Origin: Selaginella tamariscina
Taxonomy: Eukaryota > Streptophyta > Lycopodiopsida > Selaginellales > Selaginellaceae
NCBI GenBank assembly: GCA_003024785.1
Contig: PUQB01000015.1
Location: 1 to 64,000, forward strand
DNA length: 64,000 nucleotides
Reading direction: 5' to 3'
Of this stretch, positions 1-13,807 are shown one piece after another (position 1 is the stretch's first letter; each line of letters opens with the position of its first letter). A program made the position numbers and the translations under genes. The notes under the pieces are model-generated. The model was given only the letters and a program-made list of their open reading frames with translations, was not told the origin of the DNA and did not search any database.

Positions 1-232
1 GTTTCCTGTCCTGTTCCTGTCTCGCTCCTGTTTCCTGTCCTGCCCCTGGATCCTATCCTACTCCGGATCCTGTCCTGTTCCTGTCTCGCTCCCGAATCCT
101 ATCCTGATCCTGTCTTGCTCTTAGATCTGTCCTGTTCCTATTTTCAATTCCTGTCCTGCTCTCGGTCCTGTTCCTGAGTCAGGCCTTCCTGTCCTTGGAA
201 TCCTGTTCCCTTCCTGGTTCCTGGATCGTGGC
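1..232. repeat. Pyrimidine-rich degenerate minisatellite, core TCCTG
   Basis: The + strand is built of imperfect repeats of cctgtcctgttcctgt-like units broken by short variants such as ggatcctatcc. It starts at the window edge, so its full length is unknown. The short ORFs read through it on the minus strand are low-complexity and not genes. Confidence 0.85.
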
Positions 233-914
233 TTGACATCAAGCCGCAAACAAAGGTACCAAGCTCGTGTGCGATGGAACTCCTGTGTGCGATTGCGAGC
301 GGAGGGAGGAGTAAGATTGATCTCACCAGGCCCGGCCGCACGTGCTCTAATGGTCAAGATGATGATAAGATGCTTCTTCCTAGGTGGCCAACCATGGAAA
401 GTGATGCTCCGTGCCTTGTGCCTGCAAGTTAAGCCTCTCCGCTCATCCACTGCAACAACGGCTCAGTGGGCCGAAGATCCCCGTTAGATATTCAGCATGC
501 CACCCTTCAAGATTTTGGTACCCTGCGATTCATACAGTGGGACATTGCTACGATACTGGATGGAGCTTCGGACAGCCCTTGTCCCCGTGCAACCATCACG
601 AATCGAGGAGCTGGGTTCTTGCCGCTATTCCTCCATGAGTTGTGCATCCGGTAGGCATCGGTATATCCCTTGGGGATGAGCGTATGCCATAAGGAGTTAA
701 GGTCGTATACAGGCGGTGGCATGCAGCGGGGCTGCGTACAGTGGGACAACTCAGGGAGTTGGATATGCAGCCGGATCGGGTGCTAGCCTAGATCCGCAAG
801 TGGGAACCGGATAGGAATACAGCTCGATAACGAACAGTGAGACAACATCAATTTGTATCATGCTGTCAACATGCGAGCAGGTGTTAAAGGAATTCGGGGG
901 TACTTGGCCGGAAC
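233..914 (+). other. GC-richer unassigned block upstream of the LINE 3' end
   Basis: This stretch is clearly richer in G+C than the AT-rich DNA that follows at 2.2 kb, and it runs straight into the LINE-like reading frame at 915. Only short frames are open and none was recognised. It is most simply an upstream, decayed part of the same LINE, but no reverse transcriptase motif is visible, so this is inference from composition and position. Confidence 0.35.
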
Positions 915-2038
915 GTGAAACTCGAGCGGGGGACTGGTGCCGCATTGGAACGATGGTTTTGGTATGTAGCTGATGTGGATGCCATGGAGGGAGCAGGATT
1001 CCAAGTGGGTCCAGATGGCCTCCTTAACCCGCAACTAGTATGCTTTTCTCCACTTCTAGAGCTAGTCAATATCGGGCTGGTGCGTGTCATCAACATGGCG
1101 AAGAAGAGGCCAACAGTAGACCCAGAAGTAAAGCATGGACAGTGGCGGCACTTAATGGTTTTTCGGAACCAGCTAGTTGAAGAATTGGAGGTAGACCCGA
1201 AGATGTGGAGATGGACGAGTGCGGCGGGATGCGGCTTTTTCAGTTATGAGCCACGAGTGGGAAGAAAGGCCTTCACTGGTCAGCAGCCTCCATCCAAATT
1301 GGAGGAACACATGGGTAGAATAGGGCTTCCTAGGGCGCTTGCACAGACACTGGGGAGAGAGATTTGGACAGGCTATTGGTCGAGCGGTATCAAAGCCTTC
1401 ATGTGGCTTTTGTTGCAAGATAGCTTAGCAGTCCGAGCCAACGTACGGGAATTACCTTGTAACACATGTATGTGTTGTGGAGAAGTGGAGACCGAGAGGC
1501 ATTGCCTATGGGACTGTCGTGCTGCCAAAGTAGTATGGAGTAGAGCAATGACCTTGGTTCAGCAGTTGGGTCGTGGTGATGATGCGGTAATAGGATGGGA
1601 AACCGCCTGTCTTGGGGCACATGTGCGTGCAACAACAGGTGTTTGGCGAGTACATGGGAGACGGGATACCAGACCGGTATTTGATCCTGGGGGACGGCAA
1701 GAGATAATGGAAGAACCGCCTGGGCTATGGCTGAACCATGGTACTTCTTACGTGGTGTGACCATGTGGACGATTTGGCGAGCCAGAAATGCAGAAGTGTT
1801 CCAAGGGCATAGGTGGAGCTTACAGAGGACAATAGCCCTTATGTGGGTGACCTTGGTTTCTCTGGTGGCAGGATCATATGAAGAAGCACGTGCCACATGT
1901 GACATAGGGGAGTATGGAGTGTATGAGGAACAATGGTTACCAGCTCTTGGACGCCTAGTGAGGAGACCTGGAAACCTGCGTGCATCCATCTACTGGCGGT
2001 GGCAACCGCCCTTATGGTTTTTAGAAGGAGATGCATAG
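915..2038 (+). pseudogene. LINE retrotransposon ORF2 3' end (zf-RVT region), frameshifted
   Basis: Two overlapping frames (915-1760 and 1727-2038) together read like the C-terminal end of a plant non-LTR retrotransposon ORF2. At about 1455-1520 there is a reverse-transcriptase-associated zinc-binding motif: CNTCMCC, a spacer with GEVETERH, then CLWDC, followed by AKVVW. Upstream is the typical SSGIKAFMWLLLQ stretch of the zf-RVT family. The second frame carries the usual tryptophan-rich tail (TIWRARNAEVFQG). The polymerase and endonuclease parts are absent or unrecognisable, so this is a 5'-truncated copy. The frame change near 1.73 kb is a small indel. Family assignment rests on the motif order, not on a database search. 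Confidence 0.75.
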
Positions 2039-2096
2039 TTGGATCCTGCTTGGAGAGACTAATGTACAGCTCGACAGGAATTCTACAGTCAACAAT

Positions 2097-2166
2097 AGGT
2101 GACATGGCAGATGGATGACATGGCAGGGCAGATAGGTGACATGGCAGACATAGATAGGTACATAGA
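2097..2166 (+). repeat. Short tandem repeat around 'ggtgacatggcaga'
   Basis: Three imperfect copies of aggtgacatggcagat, followed by agatagg units, lie just after the LINE-like frame. It may be the repetitive 3' tail of the LINE, since many LINEs end in a short tandem repeat. Confidence 0.6.
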
Positions 2167-2291
2167 TACACGGTAGGCGTTAGCGGGAAGTAGGAATAAG
2201 GTAACTTCTATTCGCAAAAGGAATCATCTATGTACATTACTACACTAGTGAATAAGATATATAGATTTCCGCCATACCCAGCTCAAAGTAT

Positions 2292-2325
<34 letters not shown>

Positions 2326-3785
2326 AAGAGATTTAGGCTATAATTTATTATATTATAATAGATATTATTATATTTATGTTATAAATCACTGAGCCTATAT
2401 ATTTATATATATACATATATAAATAGATACATACATACATATATATATTCTTTAATGTGTAGTGTATGATCGTATAAGTAATCTACAACATACACAAGGA
2501 TAACGGCAGTGGAAGACGAGTCAGAGAGAGAATGAGACGTATATATGGGTCCTGATAAATGAGTAATTCAAATATATATCGCGTTAATGTACAAAGTAAG
2601 ATATATATATAGACACGTAAGACATTAATAAATTTCTATGAAATTATTTTTCTGAACTCACAGCAAGCAACTTTGAAATTTTGTGTAAAACTTAATAATG
2701 ACAATAATTATACAATTCACTGAAATCTTAGAATCAAAATGAATATGATTAAGTAAATATCAGTAAATTGAAATATATTTAATATACTTATATTATATTG
2801 TGATACATGTTTGTACAGTACTAACGTATGCAAGTACATGCGCATACATATGCATATATATACACGTACTCTAATTTGTTGTGAATTTGGATGTGAATCG
2901 TATGACTAAACAGGTATTAATTAATTTTCACATATATCAACTATATTATATTGCCATGTATATGTTGATACACATGTATAAACACACACACACACGTGTA
3001 CACAGGGTTATTTTTTTATAAATGGTGCATCAATGTAAAAACTTACATTAACCCATTTCATCAAATTTGGACTGGTGTCGCACATTTATTTGATAATTAA
3101 TGCATAAAGATGGTTGTTTCAATATATAATACAAAATAACAATGTATTTATATATGTACATAAACATAAATTTTAGACATGCCTACTTTAATTGTACTAT
3201 TTATAACTTAGTGATTTTAAAATATATAAAATAAATTATTAATAATTAATAATTATTGATTAGTAAAATTAAATTATTCATTTGTAATATAGATTTCCTA
3301 AACTTAAAAACATTAAGCATGGATACTTTGTCTAGTGGTTAATTTAGTATATAGGCTGATATAAATAAATATAAACATTAAATATATTAAATATGTATAA
3401 TGAATATTTATAAATTATAATATGTAAACCTAGACAGAAGAGCGTTTAAATTTCCACATAAAACTTATCAAAGTATTCATGACTTACAAAAATTGAATAC
3501 CTTGTTAAACCTAAAATTAAAATTTAGTATAATATTTAAAATAGTTTAAAATATAAAATTTACATTAATTTCTTTATACTAATTAAATGTGCATGACCTA
3601 ATATAATAGGCTTTTCCTCATTATGTAATCTCAATTTTAACACTTGTCCTTGTTGTATTGATTGCAAATAATAAAAAATTAATAAATAAATTTATTATAT
3701 AATTAATTTTTTATACTGTATCTTAGTTATGAAGTATGAAAAACTATACAATGTTTATACTAGATAAATAATAAATGTGCATTTT

Positions 3786-4183
3786 ACACAAGTGAAGTTT
3801 AAAATTAACTTTGCAAGTTTGCACACACACGTATATAAGTATAATGTTAACAACATGTTTTATGTCATGTTTTAATTATGTCCACATAACATAATTTAAA
3901 TGCTATCATAAACTTACACGGGTGATAAATCTACAATTTATTTATATGTATGTCTATAATTTTAATCATACACATATTACACAATAAACTTCACACAAAT
4001 GAATTTTAAAATTGACTTTGCACACACATATATAATAAGCATGTTTTATGTCATATTTTAATTATGCTTACATAATTAAAATGCTATTGTAAACTTACAC
4101 GGGTGTTTGTAACAAATTTACAATTTATTTATATAACACTTATGTATATCTATATTTTAAATCATACACATATTATACAATAG
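3786..4183. repeat. Tandem duplication, two diverged copies of about 200 bp
   Basis: Copy 1 (about 3786-3985) and copy 2 (about 3988-4183) share, in the same order, acttgca/cacacac, catgttttatgtcat, tttaattatg, aaacttacacgggtg, tacaatttatttatat and aatcatacacatatta. The copies differ by many substitutions and small indels, so the duplication is not recent. Confidence 0.8.
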
Positions 4184-4854
4184 TGAATAAATGTTATGCA
4201 TTAAATAAAGTAATGTAAAATATATAATACTTACTTTAATTTAGAATAGCTTTGGTAGATTTTATTCAAAAAGAATTATATGGATTATCCATTAACTTAC
4301 TTTAAAATTATTAGTTTAGGAAATAAAATTGCTCCTCTCACATACTTAATATATGAGATGCCCACGTAATAGAATTTACATGACAAGTTTAAGTATTGTA
4401 CGTTCCCATTCAAATATTTGTTTTGTTAATTTTATGATATATTTTGATTGCATTTGTATTTTTAAAGTGACTTTAAACATGTTATTTATTGTCCCATATT
4501 TGTAACTGTGTGTTAGTCCAAGGTGAACAAAGCAAAGGCGAGAACTTGTTGGGGCTTGTGCATTGTCGTTAAGTGCTACACATTAAAGTAGAGTGAATTC
4601 AAAATTTTATAAATATAAATTTGAATGTTATAAACCAATCGTTTAACAAAGAGTTCTACAAATTAATTGTTAAACAAGTTTTTATACTTCTCAAATAAAA
4701 TTTTGTTGCCTCATAGCAAATTGAGGATTAACTTTATGTACATGATAATATCTTGTTATATATTTCATAACATTTTTATAAATTAAGGTGAAATCAATAT
4801 GAAGACCATTATATATTCAAGAAACAACATGGTAATTTGTGTTGCATATCTTGT

Positions 4855-7640
4855 ATGTTCATTATTATATATGTAATATGTATGTATTATTATGTCTTGT
4901 GTATGCACAATTTATACACTTATATATGCAATATATAATATATTATTTTTTTTCTTATAATGTTATTTTGTGATATATATGTGTTGTATCAAATCCAACT
5001 TTTCTAAACAATTTGTAAAGATGATATATATTTATATTTTTCCCCTCTTTCTCTCTCTCTCTCTCTCTTTTCTCTCTCTATATATATAGACACACACACA
5101 TATAAACATATATATACTACACAAACACACACACACACAAGTATCATAATGCACAGATGTATATACATGTATGTGTGTTTATGTATATAGGATATAATAT
5201 ATTAAGTTATGTTAGTGCTTTTATGTGTAAACTGAGAGCCCTCAAGAGAATTCACTTGAAATTGTATTATAACAACACAAGAAACAAGTAAGTAATATTT
5301 ATGTATTTGTGTGTTATATAAGCACAAACACACACATACACATATATATATATCACATGCAAACACACACATAAGTATCATAATGTGTAAATGTATATAC
5401 ATGTATATGTATATATAGGATAGGGAATATAAAATTCATATTATTGCTTTAATGTAAGATCTAAAGCCTTCGAATGAATTCACTTGAAATTAAATTACAA
5501 CAGTACAAGAAACAAGTGATATTTATATATTTATGTGTTTTATAAATATAAAACATATATAAACACATATATGTTATGTTTATATGATGTACACATGTTT
5601 TACTTACATGTTTTAAAATTAGAAAATGTATGAACTATTGGATTTTGTGATGTTTTTAACTTATCTTTATAATTATCCTTATAAGTGTATAATTAATGTG
5701 TATAACTTTTTATATATTCATATATGTTTAAATAAATTTGTTTACATCGAAGATTATAATATTGTCAAATAAGAAAGAACTTTGTGAGTATAATAATTCT
5801 GTACAAGATTTTAAAGAGTTTAGAAAAATAATAAATGATGCTTAAATTATTAAAGTTACATTATTATCATATTTCATATTTGGCTCTGCTTTGTAAGAGT
5901 ATAAAGATATTTCAATTTATGATAATTAATTTGAATTAAAATTAAAATTTAAAATTTAAGAGTATTCTCCTGTTAGTACTAATGAAATCATAATTTTCAA
6001 TTAAATTTAATATTAAGTATGAGATTAACAAATGAGAGTGCACTTCTTATTAAATGACTCATAATCATTAAATTAAGAATCCATTAAATTCTCGTTATAA
6101 TCACTCAATGTGATAAATATTATTAATGGGAGTGTTTTTGAATTTGTAATGTAGATTAACTTAAAATTGTTAAGTTAAGGTAATGAATAATAAAAGTTTG
6201 ACTTTATATTTTATTCTTTTTATCGTTTAATGAAGATACATATATTATTGATTCGACTTTAATCCTTCCATGTTTTAAATAATTTATATATAACCGTAGA
6301 TTTTAGTTTTCTTTTATTTTTAAACATTATAAAAGTCCGTTAATATATAATTCATAACCATGTTTAATCTTTATCCATTTTATTTTATTTCTTAAATTCT
6401 CAATTCCTTTTCTCTATATATACATGAATTAATTAGTAACCTAATCTTATATAATTTAATATATATTTAATATAATGTACACGTGGATTTGTAGACGGAT
6501 CATATTTTTTCTTTGCATGTAAAAATACATTAAATATAATTATTTTAACAAATCCGTGTATATTACGTAATGATATGCATATATGAAATCTCACTTTTTC
6601 TCATAATGAAGTAAAACAATAATTACATATATATGCATATGTATACGTGAAATTATACATAAATACAAATATAGTACCTTATAAGAATCACTATTAGTTG
6701 TTACTTTGTAAGAAAGAACCGGACAATGTGTATATTATTATTATATGTGTAATATGTATGTATTGTTATTTTTGTATATGCATAATCTATACACTTATGC
6801 ACGTGATATATAACATATTATTTTTTTTTTCTTATAATGTTATTTTGTGATGAATGTGTGTTGTATCAAATACAGCTTCTTTTAAACAATTTATAAAAAT
6901 TATATATATTTATGTTCTCCCTCTTTATACTATATGCACAATTATTAAAGGAAGAAGAACAACAAATTTTTAATAAAAATCCTGAAGAACATCAAATGTA
7001 AAAACATATAACAACATAGTAATTTATATTGTATATTATTATTATATATGTAATATGTATGTATTGTTATTTTTTGTATATGCATAATCTATACATTTAT
7101 GCATGCGATATATAACATATTGTTTTGTTTACTTATAATTTTATTTTATGATATATGTGTGTTATATCAAATACAGCTTCTTTTAAACAATTTATAAAAA
7201 TGATATATATTTATGTTCTTTCTTTTTATACATATATACCATATGCACAATTATCATAATGTGTAAATGTATATACATGTACATGTGCTTATTTATATAA
7301 GATAAAATATATCAAATTATGTTAGTGTTTTTATGTGTAAATTTAAAACATTCGAAGTGAATTCACTTTAAATCAAATTATAATAGAAGTGATATTATAT
7401 ATTTGTCTGTTTTACAAACACAAAACAAACACACAAATAACATAAGAAATAAATAAATGATATTTATGTATTTGTGTGCTCTATAAATACAAAACAAACA
7501 CACACATAACACAAGAAACAAGCAAGTGATGTTTATGTATTTGTGTGCTTTATAAACATAAAACAAACACCCACAACACAAGAAACAAGTAAATGATATT
7601 TATGTATTTGTATGTTTATAAACACAAAAGACACACGTAC
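4855..7640. repeat. Composite AT-rich repeat family, three dispersed copies
   Basis: Blocks at about 4855-5045, 6730-6925 and 7030-7225 share the order tatgtaatatgtatgtatt, tatgca-aat-tataca, cttataatgttattttgtga, tgtgttgtatcaaat, aacaatttataaaa, then a C/T-rich run. A second module (gtgtaaatgtatatacatg, aattcacttgaaat, aagaaacaag, tatttatgtatttgtgtg) follows at about 5145-5330, 5385-5560 and 7255-7440. The two modules travel together, indicating segmental duplication rather than chance AT similarity. Confidence 0.7.
7378..7640. repeat. Tandem repeat of about 68 bp, 3-4 copies
   Basis: The unit begins aagaaacaagtaaatgata and ends in a cacaaaacaaacacacac-like stretch. Unit starts at 7444, 7513 and 7580 give spacings of 69 and 67 bases, with a partial copy before them. 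The AC-rich part makes a false minus-strand ORF. Confidence 0.75.
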
Positions 7641-7708
7641 ACGTATATATATTATGTACACATGTTTAACTTACATGTTTTAAAATTAAAAGGAATTAAT
7701 TATTAATG

Positions 7709-8117
7709 AAGAAGCAGATTCAATTATAATAGAAGATTCAATGAGATAAAAAATAGATATTATTATTAAATTAATATAAAATTATAATTATTAAGAGAAC
7801 TCTTAATAAATTTATTTAAACTAAAAACTTATACTCATTAATTATATATACATGTAAGGATAAGTTAGAAGACCCATTAGTAAGTAAATTTATTATTTTT
7901 TAAATAATATCATAAATTACTAATTCTTTTGTTGAGGTATATATAATTAATGAGTATTAATTTTTATATATTCATATATGTTTAAATAAATTTATTAAAA
8001 GTTCTCTTAATAATTATAACTTTCTTTTATTACAATTGAATCTGCTTCTTCATTTGTAAGTAAATTTATTATTTTTTAAATAATATCATAAATTATTAAT
8101 TCTTTTGTTGAGGTAGT
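7709..8117. repeat. Fold-back (inverted) repeat with a duplicated 60-bp segment
   Basis: The left arm (7709-7851) contains gaagaagcagattcaattat, a long aattattaagagaactctta stretch and actcattaattatatata. The right arm (about 7936-8052) carries the reverse complements in opposite order with few mismatches, although the left arm has an extra insert of about 30 bases. The loop segment (7879-7940, starting gtaagtaaatttattatttt) is repeated almost perfectly at 8056-8117, just outside the right arm. The transcript could form a long hairpin. It may be a MITE-like element or the product of an inverted duplication. Confidence 0.75.
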
Positions 8118-8212
8118 CTTTCATCTATGTATATACAGTGAAATGTGGCACACACACACACACACACACAAACACACAAATACGTTACATATATATGTAA
8201 TGCTAAATATAA

Positions 8213-8479
8213 TTATATATCGATAGGTCTTGGCTCTGGCTTGCGAATATGCCGGAAAGAAGCTCCCAACTCCGAAGGCTTGAAAGGAGGGTTTGCTCCT
8301 CCAAATGGTTTTGGCAATCCGTAGCTGTCTACTGGTATATATGAATTCGGCCTTGGCTCCGCTGTGGACCTGCATACATACGTACGTGTGTGCGTTGCGT
8401 ATGGATATGCATATAAGAATGTGCATGTGTATCAATTACTCAAACTCATTCTCCACTGATCATGGAGTTTATGTTTCCA

Positions 8480-8541
<62 letters not shown>

Positions 8542-8891
8542 TTATAGAGGTGAGTATAAGAAATAAATATGAAATTAAGTGATTATCATAATAATACTTA
8601 TTAAATAATACCTCCGTTCTCCGAACTCTTGATCATCTCTGCTTAATCCACTCGCTGAGACCGATCGTCTCTGCATGTGATGCCATTCTCTTTCACAATC
8701 CGCAGTTGGAGGCTATAAATAAAGCATGTGATTAAGATATTAATTAACCCAAATATTTAATTAATTAGTTTTGTGTATTATACCTCTCCATTAGCTAAAC
8801 GACTGGTGGCCTCTGAAAGAACTGCTTCTAGCGATTCCTTTTCTTGTTTTAAGCTTATTGCTGTCGCCTGGCATGTTTATATACATATAAG

Positions 8892-8932
<41 letters not shown>

Positions 8933-11900
8933 ACTTGTGTTAAGGAGAGTTCAGAAACAGTAGCCATCATTTGATTGGATATTTGACGGATCTGACGTTG
9001 ATAACTGCTCATTTTAGACACAGTTTCCATAGCTCCAATATATCCATCTGCTGCTTGCTTCTTTAGATCCTCAGCTAATGCCGTCACCTAAGCATATGTA
9101 TATGCATATATGTACGTGTATATATATATGTATTGTATATATGGTGAAAGATTATGGTGTAAGCTTAGCGTTGTATATATGTATTTAATAAATTAGAATG
9201 TTTACCTCTTCCAAGACAAGGTTTTTCTCCAAAGATTGGTCACCCTTTCTATGTAAAAAGAACTCTAATGCGGTGAGCTTAGCCATAAGCTCGTTGGCGT
9301 TCGGATCATTGCCTTCTAATAGTCTCCAATGAGCTTTGTTTTCTGGGTTTTCTACCAGTTTAGATAGTCTCTCTCCTTCTTGTACGGTTAATCTCAGCTG
9401 GTAAACACCACATGTCAGTACGTGTGTGTAAGTATGTGTATACACACGCGTATTGATGTATAGACGTCAAGATAACTTATATGTTGCATAAATATGCGTG
9501 TGTGTGCGTATGTAGAGGTGTTTAGTATGTCTGTGTGTATAAATATGTGTATATTGCATACTTATAACTTGTCACCTGGTTTTTAAGGTCCTTAATATTC
9601 TTGCGAATATCAATGGCGTTGGGAAGAGATTTATAACAAAGGAGAATTGATCTCTCGAGATTAATTAACTCCGGTTTAAGTAAAGCTAACTCGTTCTCTC
9701 GCTTCAGCAGCTCTATTTCCGAATGCTTTAGTAGCTCATCCTGTACAAAGAGAATATCATAATATTATTAATCATTATATTAAATTATATTTTGTATTGT
9801 ATTAAATTATAATATGTTGTTGTTACTAACATGTAAATATACATGTATATGTATTATATGTGCACAAACAGAAATAATAATAAATGCCATAAATACATAC
9901 GTAAATATACTTAAGAGAGAGATGCATACACATACACACACATTAGCCAGTTTATACAAATATATTAGTTATAATAAACAGATCAAATTAATTAATTAAT
10001 TAATTAATACCTGTGCGTGGCCTTCTCATAAAGAATGCATAACTCATCATTACGATCAATTAAGGATATTCCAGTATGATTCCGACTTAACACAGAGTGC
10101 TCATACTGCTTTCTGAAGGTTTCCATGTCTTTCTCTGCGTTCCTAAGCAGGCCATTAAGCTTGTTTATTTCAATTAAGTGCTCATCCGCCATTTCCTGTT
10201 TAAAATCATAAAGTTTTATCAATAAGATTGATATATTATAGTATATATCATGTATGGTATAGAAATGTATATTATACATAAAGATAAGTGAACATGCAAC
10301 GAAGTTATGTATACATATACATAGCATATATTAACATACATACGTACGTACGTCGTACACACACACACACACACACATATATAAAACTAACCTTTTTCTT
10401 TTGTAAAGCAATGTGGCATTGAGTGATCTCTGAACGAAGAAGAAAGCGGTGTTGAACTATAATTGCAAACTCTTTTCTCATTTTCTTTAATACTTTATCC
10501 TTATATAAACCTCGTTTTGCAACATAGTTACTTCTACATCCAGCATTGCCATCTTATCCTTCAACTCGATTATTGTTAAATTACATAACTGTAAGAAAAA
10601 GACAAGTATTATTAATATATTTTACGTAAAATAACTACATTGGAAGTTATTTAGTGAAAGTTTAATTAAATATATTTAAAATGCATAAATAAATATGATA
10701 TATTTAATTTTAATAAAAATATTATATACCTGCATGAGTTTTATTGATTTGTTACGTTGGCTTCTGAGGAGATCATAAACATTAGTAAATTTATCATATG
10801 TTTCACGTATATCATTGTCTTTCTTCTGTAGAAATCCTATAACAATATCCCCAACACGTATCCTCTCTCTAGCTTCTTTCAGTTGTTGCATCTGCAAGAC
10901 AAGTATTAATTAATGTTTTAAATAATAATAATTAGTGTATATTATATTAAATCCGAAATTATTTACTTACTTTTAATGAAAGAGCACGACATATATTTTC
11001 TCGCATACTAGCAAGATCTCCAGCCTGTTGTTGTCTTTCATAATCCAGGCTTATACTTCTGTAAACTTCCCTCTCCAAATGAGTAGCCTGTTATTTAAAA
11101 CATTAACAACATTAAACATAATTTAATTTATTCTTAATTAAATAGTAATATTAGTTATTTTACCCTCTGATGGCCTTCACGTAATTGTCCAACGATTTCT
11201 TTGCCAATACCCTTTAATTCTGTATATGTACGTATTCGTGCATCAATTTCCTTTTTAATTTCCACGTTGGTAGCATGTACTTTCTTCCTTTCATTCTCCA
11301 CTTGTAAGAGCTGCAAGCATAATGCGGTCTCTGTGTGTGTGTATTTATAATATATATTTAAAATAGAATACATATTATATGTCTTGTATACTTAAATTAA
11401 TACTAATATAAACACGTACCTGTGCACCAATGTTGTTTTTGATATTAATAAAGGAAGGTAGTGCGTCTTGTATCTGTCTAAGCACGCTCTCTGTGTGTTT
11501 AACCTTCTTTGTCATTTTATCCTTCTCAGTAGCACGAGTAACAAGCCTCTCTTGCTCCACTTTGAGGTCCGTTTGTAGTGCTTTTAATTGCATATCCAGT
11601 GTAACCTGTTAATGTTGATTAAGTTAATTAGATAAAAAGTTTACTTTTTATAATCTCTATATATGTGGTAACACAAGTATGTATATACTAATAACCTGGT
11701 AATGTATTATATATAGAATATAGCAGTCGATATGTATATATCTATTCAGTTGGTATATGAAGATATATTACACTTAAACACAGAATATTCTATGGAGAGA
11801 GAGTACCCACATGACAAAAGCACGTTTGAATGTATCTATATGTATACAATGGATAACACGCACACGTACACCATATCTATTGAAGTTATAAGACCGTTTG

Positions 11901-12299
11901 GATATCTTATAGTGTGTGTGTGTGTGTGTTGTGTTGCTATAGTAAACTTACCCGATCCGCCAGATATTGATCAGCGTCTAAACTGTGCAACTCAAGCTCC
12001 TTCTTCATTTCAGCAACCGATTGCTCCTACAAAATACAAAAATCGTTGTGTATACACATTAAAACGTACATATAAACAATTATTAAAACAATATATAAAG
12101 GCACGTTAACATATATGTATTTATAATATAACACCTTTTGTTCAGTCAGTTGTCGAGTTTTCTCAATTTCCAAAGCAAGTCTTGCTTGTTCATCACTTAT
12201 GCCTTTCATTGTTTGATGAAGGTTGGCTATATTTGTTTCCAGCTCCTTGATCTGTACAAAATTCATATTATATATATATATAGATATAGATATAGATAG

Positions 12300-12336
<37 letters not shown>

Positions 12337-12495
12337 CACACACACACATCTGCACTATATATATATATACACCTTTTCGCTGTAATTTTGATCTTGCGAG
12401 CTCAGTCCTTTTACTCCATTTGCAAGAACATCTGCCTGCATAAACAACAGGATTATTTAGAAAGAAGTATTAAAGATATCATATAGTTTTTAATA

Positions 12496-12531
<36 letters not shown>

Positions 12532-12894
12532 ACACACACACACAACACACACACATATATATATATATATGCAAAGTTAAACCTGTTTTTTCAGCTTCTC
12601 AGGAACACCATCATGGGTTGACAGTATTTGAACCTCTGCCCTCTTCTCAGTTTTAAGACCTTGCATATCATTAGCCAAAGCCTCAAGTGTTAATTTAATG
12701 TCAGCACTCTGATTAACAAAACAAAACACATAAAAATTCAATTAAATAAATTAATCACTAAAACTTACACTTTCAAGGTTTTATACAAACCTCCTTCTTC
12801 AGCTGTTCAATCTTCGCAGCTGAATCATCGTTCTGGCTGTGTAAATCACTAATATCCATCTGTATACATATCATATTAATGCATATATATATAT

Positions 12895-12976
<82 letters not shown>

Positions 12977-13696
12977 CAGACATTATATTACACACCCTTA
13001 ATTGAAGAATAGTCGGTTGCAAAGCTATGTCATGCTCATGTTGTATTTCTTCAATTTTTTTCTTAAACTCTTCTTGTGCCCTTTTTAAATCAACCTCTTC
13101 AGCTTGCAACGCTAGCTCTCTCTCCCTGCACAAGTTTCTGATTGTATCCACAGTAAATTACCATATTTAAATTATTAAATTACAATATTTATTTAATGAA
13201 CATGGTATTAAAGATAATACACGATTAATATGTGATTAATGTATTAAAGTGTTGTTAAATATGTTACCTGCATGCAAGGCTTCTGACTCTGCCTGTTCCG
13301 AGTCCTCGCGAAGCATATCCAATGCAGCTTTCATCTTCTTGTGCATCTGCTAATACTCTTTGTAGCTCTTCTTTTTCTGTCTGCATAATAACCATGCCGT
13401 TATGTGTGTGTGTGATTTACGGATGTACAACAGACAAAGAACTCACAAGAGCATGTATATGCTTGTATATAGAATAATCCATGCATATACCCGGGATGAT
13501 ATAAAGCTTATTATATTGTAATACAATCTCTCTCGTCTTTCCCTCTCTGTGTGTGTAGTAAATAACAATAAGAACCTGGTGTTTTGCGAGTGAGCTCTCT
13601 CTGTCTTCAAATAATTTCCTAGTATTTTGTTATGCTGTCCTTGAGTACCTTGTGCAATTCCTCATATCTGCATCACATGCATTCTAGAAACAATCA

Positions 13697-13727
<31 letters not shown>

Positions 13728-13776
13728 TATATGTTAACAGCATACATTGTGTATGTCCCATCAAATAAAGAATATA

Positions 13777-13807
<31 letters not shown>

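Larger units (their letters stand above)
2167..8212. other. AT-rich gene-free region with local duplications
   Basis: About 6 kb of very AT-rich DNA with frequent stops in all frames and no recognisable coding region. It holds a TA/GA microsatellite (about 2290-2330), several local duplications listed separately, and a fold-back structure next to the 3' end of the CCDC146/MBO2 gene. The few ORFs above 60 codons are made of (AC)n-driven low-complexity residues. Confidence 0.8.

Noticed and set aside
8121..8435. 104-codon minus ORF across the CCDC146/MBO2 last exon
   Set aside because: It is an off-frame shadow: the conserved [18 protein letters not shown] reading lies in another frame of the same exon, and the rest is (CA)n translation.
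12027..12347. ORF starting in a microsatellite ([19 protein letters not shown])
   Set aside because: Only the central [20 protein letters not shown] part is a real exon; the start is translated AG/GATA repeat and intron.
13151..13267. U12-type (AC-ending) intron between CCDC146/MBO2 exons 3 and 4
   Set aside because: The intron 3' end lacks AG, but its 5' end does not match a U12 donor; a local sequence error is more likely.
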